NCBI RefSeq assembly: GCF_000276665.1
Contig: NW_004955417.1
Location: 25,669,578-25,733,577 of the forward strand
Reading direction: 5' to 3'
DNA from: Chinchilla lanigera
Lineage: Eukaryota; Chordata; Mammalia; Rodentia; Chinchillidae
DNA: 64,000 bases
The position numbers were made by a program, and so were the translations under genes. This document shows positions 57,111 to 64,000 of the stretch, in pieces (the stretch's first letter is position 1; each line of letters begins with the position of its first letter). The notes below the pieces were generated by a model. It worked only from the letters and a program-made list of their open reading frames with translations. It ran no database searches and was not told where the DNA came from.

Positions 57111-57471
57111 GGCGAATAAGAAACAGCCCTGCAGGGTCTTTCCCGTGGTGCAGTCGGCTGCACCGTGAGGATGTGCATTTCCGAGTCCCCCGGGTTGTCT
57201 GGCCGTCTTGCTGTCCTGTCTGTCACCGTCTTTCCTGATCCGCACCCCAGGAGGAGCAGCTGCTGCATGTGTCTGAGGCAGCACCTCCTTCACAGCCCAC
57301 CTCTGCATGGGACCCCAGGCCCTGGGAAGCAGAAACCAGACTTCCTCCAGAAGAAGCAATGTGGAGCAGTGGGAGAAGCTTTAAATTTGAGTCACAGAGC
57401 CACCCTGAGTTCCCATTTTGTCCTTGGAGAGAAGAGCCATCTCTCACTGGCATTAGGAGGGGTGGACAAGA

Positions 57472-57551
57472 TTTATATATAGATAGATTTATATATAGAG
57501 AGAGATAGGTAGGTAGATAGATAGATTTATATATATATGTATATATATATA
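57472..57551. repeat. TATATA/TAGA simple repeat
   Basis: Alternating ATAGA, TAGG and TATATA runs over about 80 bp. Confidence 0.93.
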
Positions 57552-60169
57552 GCTTCAAATGATAAAATATTTGAAAATTACCAAAATTTTCAAGATACTT
57601 TAAACATGGCAGGAAGTATATAGCTAACATCTTTCCACTCCCATTGTTAACTTTGTCAAATTCTCTTTGAAATTCTGCATCACATATCCTGCAATTATGT
57701 TAAAATCCCCAGAAACTTAGAATAGTTAACGGTATAGTAACTCGTGAATCATTGGAGGGAACCATCTACCTGTCGTAATGCTTTCATCTTAATTCTAATT
57801 TGTGCACTATTAATGTAGTTTAAATATTTCTATTCTGTATTTTTTCTGGTACATATTTTCCTCATCCTCTTCATTACATTACATGTCTATATATTAGACA
57901 TTTCTCCATAAATTAGATACACCTTGATTTTGCTCTTAATGTGGCCTTACAATCTTTTTAAAGTTTAGCCCATTCTACAGTTTGTGATAATTGATGTATA
58001 TGATATTTTGCATATTCTTTTATCTTGTATCATTCTTTCAGACCTCACTTTCTTCTGTTACCCAGTACTTTAGTGGTGTGTTCAGCATCACACATTAGGC
58101 AGCTCAGTGATGATTATTTATTGTTACAGATTAATACTTCCTGAGCCTGGCCTACGTATTTGATATTTCCTTGCTCTTAATTTCTCCCAGTATTATTTCT
58201 GCATTTAATCATGTCCCTTGGATCTTCCCTCAAGGGGAAACTATTGCTAGTACTGTCCCTGTAGAGTGTTGTCAGTGTGTAGGTGTGATGGTGCTTACAC
58301 AGATTGCTAATGGTCTCCCACACTGATTCCCACCCCTTCGTCCTCTGAGCTTTGGCTACACCCATGACCGCCCGGCAAGGGACTTGATATATCTGAGAAG
58401 GCTGTGGCGTAGGTGTGAGCTCATCCCCGTATCCCAGCCAGTGAGTTCTGCGGGATGCAGCCTGTGCTGTGGGTGTGACCCCGCGTGGAAGCTAAATGCC
58501 CTCTCCCCGGCCGCCTTCTCCTCTTCTACATCACGGAGAGGAAGCGTGCTGGGCATAAGCTGGCCTTGGTAACACTGTCCCAAGGCATTAAGTAGGACCA
58601 TGAGATGCGTTTCTAATTTTAATTATTGTTTTCTGCGTATCTAGAAGCTATCTTTACTTCCTTTTCAAGTCTTCTTGGTGACTTGTATCATCGTTTTTCT
58701 TTTTTTAATACTTTCAAGATAATCTTTAAAAACTATATTAAGTACAGTGTTTGCCCTTCGTCCGATAGTTGCAGTTTTTGTGGTACATGTGGTTCCAGTT
58801 CTCCCGTTTTTCTGCTGATTTTGCTCATGGTGACTTGCTTCCGCGTGTGTTTGGAGGTGTGTGCTTCAGTTCAGGCCTCTGACACGTTCCTCTGGTAACC
58901 TTTCGAGCTCGTGTGGAACTGGGCTCCAGCAGAGAGTATCCGTGTCTACTCTGCCGAGCTCCGGGGCGGACAGCTCACTGAATCCACTTTAAGGCTTTGA
59001 CTCCCAGCTCTGCTTCGATCCTCACAGGCAGTGTGAACTGTCCCAGCCAGCTGGTGTGAGGGTCAGACTCTAGGTGATGTTCTCAAGGAAGATACTGGGT
59101 ACTGCTCCCCTAACTACACAGCAAGAGCACTCAAACGTCCAACTGTCAGGAGCCCGTTGTTTTTTTCCAGCTCATTCGGAGGATAGTTTTTCACAATCAT
59201 GGGTTTAAGAGTCGTTTCACATTCATCCCCTCCCCGGTTGTCCTGGGCCAGAGTTTGCATTTCAGTGTCTGGTTGGGAGGGGCCGGCTCTGCGGTGTCCC
59301 ACGCCAGGCTTGGTGTATGTGTCTACACACCCTGGTTCTTCTGTGTTCTTGGTACACAAGGATTCTGTTTTCAATTATAGCAATGTTTATTTTATTAATA
59401 AGCATTTGGAGCTTGAGGGTTTTCAAGTGTCTTCATCCTCCATAATGCTGGAACAAAGCATAACATTTTTATTTATGACTCATGAATCAAACCAGAAAGT
59501 AGCAGCAGAGAAGTGAAACAGAAAAGTTGGGCTCTGAATTAAAAGAAAAAAGGGGGTAAAATAAGAGCAAATCTGTCGATATTGTCAGATGTTTCAGTTA
59601 AAGAATAACGAACTGTTTAAGATACCATATCCCAAATAAAATGTAATAAATCCAGCCTGGTAACTGAACACAGTTCGATTATTTTCCATCCAAGACTCAC
59701 ACAGTAGTGTAATGTGCTAATAAAACCATAAAAGATCTATAGGAAGTCACAGTGAAAGAATCATTCCTTTTGCCTAGACGAGCCCTTTATTATTAAGAGG
59801 AGAGATGAATTTGGTTTTTTAAATACTTGCTTATTGATATTTTAAATAATTTTTATGTTATGAAAAATGAAACAAGATTTCAAAAGGAAATAATGAGAGA
59901 ATAACAATAATTAATACACTGTGTATCATTATCCTCAACTTACTCAGTGTATAAGACATAGACCAAAAAGAGTTTTCCAGAGAAGAAACAGACAGTGAAT
60001 AACACAAAATTTTCTTTTCAGTGAGCTAAGATAAATTAGTAGTACCAATGAAACAAATTAGCATATACATTGAAATATTTTTGAAACAACATAATAGGTA
60101 ATTTGGGGAAGTATTTGACCTTCTTCCTCCTTCCTAGTTATCTCCCTCCTATTTTGCTCTTTCTCTCCT

Positions 60170-60180
<11 letters not shown>

Positions 60181-60200
<20 letters not shown>

Positions 60201-60238
60201 GTAGATAGATAGATATAGATATATTTTATATATTTATT
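60181..60238. repeat. TA/TAGA simple repeat
   Basis: (TA)n passes into TAGATAGATAG and TATATTTTATA, directly bordering the L1 tail. Confidence 0.93.
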
Positions 60239-61345
60239 TGTGTTTCATATAAGAGAAATCATGCAATATTTAAACTTGTGTGTCTGTCTGACTTATTGCA
60301 CTTAACATTCTGTTCTCATGTTGCATCCATTTACCACCCCTAAGCTTATCTTTCTTTATGGCAGTATCATACTCCATTGTATATAAATATCACATTTTCC
60401 TTGTTCACTCATTTGTTGAGGACATATATGCTGTTTCCAAGATCTAGCTATTATAAATTGTGCTGCTACAAACATGGGTCTGTATGTATTCCTGTAATAT
60501 GATGCTTCTAACATCATACCTAGAAGATGGTCTGATACCTGAAAGAGGAATAGTTGGGTCAAATGGAATTTCTAGTTGCAGTTTTTTGAGGCGACTCCAC
60601 ACTGATGGAGTGGTTGCATAAGTTTGCACTTCTGCCAACAATGTGGAAAAGTTCCCTTTTCCCCACAGCCTCACTAGCATTTATTATTAGATTTTCTGAT
60701 GACTGCCATTCTTTCTGGGGTAAAAGGGGTCTCAGTATAGTTTTAGTTTGCATTTCCCTGATGGCCTGAGATGTTGAACATTTTTTCAGGTATTTGTTCG
60801 TCATTTGTACTTCTTCTGAGAAGTGTCTATTCATTTCAGTTGCCCATGTTTTGATTGGGTCTTTTATTTGGGGAGGTCTGATGTTTTTAGTTCTTCCTAT
60901 GTTTTCAGTGTTAGTGCTCTGTCCGAGCAGTAGCTGACAAAATTTTCTTTTCCCGTTGTGTGGGCTGTCTTGTCGCTCTGTTGGTTGTTTCCTTTGCCGG
61001 GCAGAAGCGTTTTAATTTGATATGATCCCATTTGCTGATTCTTGGCATTATTTCTTGTGCCACTGGGTTCTGCTCAGAAAGTCCTTCCCTGTGCCTATGT
61101 CTTCAAGAATCGTACCTATTTTATCCTCCAGCAGACTAAATGTCTTCATTTTAACATGTAGATCTTTGATCCACTTTGATTTAGTTTAGTACATGGTGAG
61201 ATATGGGTCTAGACTCAGTCTTCTTCTATCTGATTTTCCCAGCACCATCTATTAAAGATCTATGTTTCCTCCAGAGTATGTTTTTAGCTCCTTTGTTTAA
61301 GATTGAATTGATGAGTGTGCCTGGGGTTGTTTCTGCTTCTTCCAT
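60239..61345 (-). mobile_element. 5'-truncated L1 (ORF2 3' end plus 3' UTR), antisense
   Basis: Read on +, this is the reverse complement of an L1 end: catactccattgtatataaa, ttctgccaacaatgtggaaa, tttgcatttccctgatggcc, gatgttgaacattttttcag, cccagcaccatctattaaag. The frames are broken, so no protein can be made. The microsatellite at its left edge probably grew from the tail. Confidence 0.9.
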
Positions 61346-63960
61346 TCTGTTCTGTTGATCAGATAAATTTGTGTTTGTTGAACTCTTTCATGTGCTCAGG
61401 AGGTAACTTCAGGGTGAAGGTGGAAAATGAAGTAGGAGTATGAAATGGCCACCAGTTTTAAGAACTGGTGCTTCTGACCTGAATAGCTGTGAGACAGTCT
61501 CATGTTGATAAAACCTGCTCAGCCCAGCCACTTAAGATGCACAGAACTGAATCGCTGTGACAGGTGCGCATGCTCATTGGCCTACATTCGGCTGCAAGAA
61601 CCAGAAAACTTGACTGGTGTAGTGGTGTCGACTAGGAGAACAATGCGACCCACCTTGTCTGACAGGTTGAGGGGAGAAGGCAGCTCCTCAGCAGCGACCT
61701 CCAGGACCTGGGCATCTCGTGGTGTCCACCTTGGTCTGCTTAGATGGCTATTCCTTGATCACATCGACCTGAATTGGTGAACATGACCATTCCCAGTTGC
61801 AAAGAAAAGCTGGCAAAGTGGCTATCTGTGCTAGTCTCCATAGCAGTGAGCATAAAAGGGAGAAGAGGGAAAGGAAAAGCTGTTGGGTAATCAGCCAATA
61901 GCACCCTACACTGGGTACAGTATTTGTCACATTTACAACCTATAACATCTATAAATCTCATGTGTCCATCGACATACATGTACTCACGTAGGTCCATATC
62001 ATATTCAATCCTTAGAGGTGTGGCATTCAGATATATGCAAAGTGTCCACATATTAAATAGAAAGTACAGGTAACCCAAGAAAACCTGGGTAAAGTGTATA
62101 AATGGGTAACCACAGCGAGAGTAAAATGAAAATAGAAAACAATTATAAAAAGAAATGCAATCATGTAGTTTTCAGAAATGTGAAAATTAAAATAAGAATA
62201 AGGTATTATTTTTTATGTTAGGCTAATAAAAATGCAAAGTTTGCTCTTACCCAGTGTTGATTAACAATTAGGGAAATAGGAGCTCTCTTAAACTACTGGC
62301 AGATGTACAAATAGACACCACTATTCCGGAGTATCTTCTAGTAATACGTCTATGTGACCTTCAGGGTTTGCTTCTAATTCTACTTCTTGGTATCTGGGAA
62401 AACTAACATTTTTGCTTACAGGATACATGAGCATATTAACTGAAACATTGTTTAATCAGCAAAATATTGTGTGATGGCAAAAAAACACCCCACCAAAACT
62501 TTAAATAATAGAAGAATGTTTAAATAAACTATCACATGTCCAGGGTTTGGCCAGTTATGCAACAGTTAATGAGTTACACTTTTATGTACCAACACGCAAG
62601 AAAAAAAATCTCTAAAATATTAAGTTAAAAAGTTCAGACTTAGGTAAAACAGTGTCACATTACATATTTAATCCCACAGCAAATGATACTAAATAATACC
62701 GTAGGCAGTTTTCTATAGATACACATACGTACGTGGATGCAACTTTGTAGGTTACGTGTATGTATGAAATTACCACCATGAGACCTTTTGCTCTGTAAAA
62801 TTAATGTGTGCTAATGAAAATGTATTTAAAAGGAAATTTTAAGAAAAGAACCAAGCAGATCTGGAAGAGGAGTAATGAGGAGAGGGAGTGGATTTAAGCA
62901 TTTGGAAAAGCAGAGAGGAAACTTTGAAGTCACCCGGCCAGCGCCTTCACCAGTGGCACCGTGTTGGGCTGGTGGCACCAGAGTCATGGTTGGTGATTGG
63001 GAAATGAACGGGCACAACACAGGAAGAACGGGACGCCATTTACAAGACTCTTCCAATCCTTGTGCTTAAGGGACAGAGAGTCTGTCGGAGTCCCGCGGCC
63101 TCCTGACGCTTGTCACCTCCGCTGTGCCCACAGCAAACGCTTGGCTCTCAGGCCTCAACAGGAGCAAAAGCTGGTGAACTTGAGCAGCATCATTTCACTC
63201 ATGTTAACTTTTAAGGTGATCTTATTTTTTAGCAAGCTATAATTTTTTCCATTTACTGTAATGCTGTCACATTTGCTTCTGAAAATAGATTTACTTAATT
63301 GTAACAGTCAGTGGAGATACAGATACATATTTAGGCCCATAGTAAACATATACACAAAGAATATATACATGTACTTACTATTGTGTATAAAGATACATGT
63401 CTATATAAAACTGCTACTAAGCAATAACGTAGGTAGATACATATCTATATAAAACTGCTGTTAGGTAGTAATGTAGGTGGTACATTAACAGGTCAAATAT
63501 CTTGAGGGGAAATGCAAACAACTGAAATTTCTGAAACACTACCCTAATTATCTGCATTTCTACACAAATAAAATTAAATTGCTGCTATTTTCATGGGCTT
63601 TAAAAAATTTAATTGAAGCATTTAGTTCTGGTATAAAACATATCATTTTAAGCCAATAATATATATCATTCATGAGTAACAGTAGTCTAATATAAGCACC
63701 AAATGAATAAATCCTCTCCTCTTTCAAAAATTTAAGAGGATTTGGCATAGGAAGTTTTCTCAAACTATGAAACCATCTCCAGGGAGTGCTAGAGCTAGGA
63801 GGCAAATTTCCAGGTAAGGATCATTATGAACGTACACAGTGCACAATGTGTGGGCTTTACCTAAAATAATATGACATAATCCCGTGTCATTAAGAAAAAT
63901 GAATGATATGTACTGTTTTGAGACTTGTGTTGGAGCTAATGGTTAACATCTGTTTCCCAG

Positions 63961-64000
63961 GGTGGTCCAGGACTTCGTGGACCGAAGGGCCAGCAAGGTG
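63961..64000 (+). CDS. COL14A1: COL14A1 exon: start of COL2 triple helix (partial, cut by window edge)
   Basis: The acceptor is tttcccag/GGT, phase 0. It reads GGPGLRGPKGQQG, in register with GPAGPP of the previous exon. The donor is outside the window. Confidence 0.96.

Larger units (their letters stand above)
56214..63960 (+). other. COL14A1: Intron (7.7 kb)
   Basis: A B1 with internal duplication (56261-56447), MIR-like fragments (56490-56610 and 56975-57110), TATA/TAGA microsatellites (57472-57551 and 60181-60238) and a truncated antisense L1 (60239-61345) are present. The protein is contiguous across it (GPP then GGPG), so no exon is missing. 57560-60180 and 61400-63950 are AT-rich and unassigned. 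Confidence 0.85.
1..64000 (+). other. COL14A1: COL14A1 gene body, 3' half (partial at both ends)
   Basis: The 19 coding exons listed below join into one open frame that I recognise as collagen alpha-1(XIV). The order is FN3, FN3, FN3, Pro-rich linker, second VWA, TSPN/laminin-G-like domain, Cys-rich junction, then the start of a Gly-X-Y helix. Collagen XIV is a secreted homotrimeric FACIT collagen that coats collagen I fibrils and influences fibril diameter and spacing. The signal peptide, first FN3, first VWA and earlier FN3 repeats lie left of the window, and most of the triple helix and the NC1 end lie to the right. The close relative collagen XII has a similar architecture, but the residues match XIV, for example the TFPPTIPPAKE linker and the TSPN sequence. 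Exon phases are 1-0, 0-1, 1-1 and so on, and all are consistent. No promoter or poly(A) site of the gene is in the window. Confidence 0.97.

Noticed and set aside
1..64000. Collagen XII (COL12A1) instead of COL14A1
   Set aside because: Domain order is similar, but the linker, VWA2 and TSPN residues match collagen XIV, with fewer FN3 repeats expected before VWA2.

Overview
The window is mammalian genomic DNA from the 3' half of one large gene, read on the + strand: COL14A1, the alpha-1 chain of collagen XIV (undulin), a FACIT collagen. Nineteen coding exons can be placed, 18 complete and one cut by the right edge. All have GT/AG boundaries, their reading phases join without a break, and the joined product runs collinear with collagen XIV as I know it from human. 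About 2.24 kb of coding sequence (roughly 748 codons) is spread over 62.5 kb; everything else is intron. The organism is very probably a rodent. The introns carry many tRNA-Ala-derived ID-type SINEs, B1 (7SL-derived) SINEs and two B1+ID composites of the B1-dID type. No Alu is seen. The composites favour a rodent outside the mouse/rat group, but the species cannot be fixed from the sequence alone.

Layout. 1-1418: intron. 1419-27652: six exons in three pairs, each pair one fibronectin type III (FN3) repeat. 31366-31422: a 57-nt exon for a proline/threonine-rich linker. 35331-38008: four exons for the second von Willebrand factor A (VWA) domain, with an intact MIDAS metal site. 38603-53723: six exons for the thrombospondin-N-terminal/laminin-G-like (TSPN) domain and its Cys-rich end. 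56127-56213: a Cys-rich junction running into the first Gly-X-Y triplets. 63961 onward: the first fully collagenous exon, cut by the window edge. In the protein these modules form the large N-terminal NC3 region, which projects from collagen I fibrils and binds matrix partners, followed by the start of the COL2 triple helix that anchors the molecule to the fibril.

Other content. An antisense, internally deleted endogenous retrovirus with two LTRs (14890-19720) has a tRNA-Gly-like primer binding site and sits inside an older L1 fragment. A processed RPL12 pseudogene lies at about 50106-50611. A truncated antisense L1 lies at about 60239-61345. About 14 ID SINEs include several with perfect 13-16 bp target-site duplications. 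An unassigned antisense retroposon of about 680 bp (34228-34909) has perfect 15-bp target-site duplications and three diverged internal repeats. Introns also hold microsatellites, some MIR-like fragments and a CpG-rich block at about 32450-32945. No functional RNA gene, CRISPR array or second protein-coding gene was found.

The retroposon at 34228-34909 and the retrovirus are the best candidates for something not described before. Neither is presented as a new biological system.
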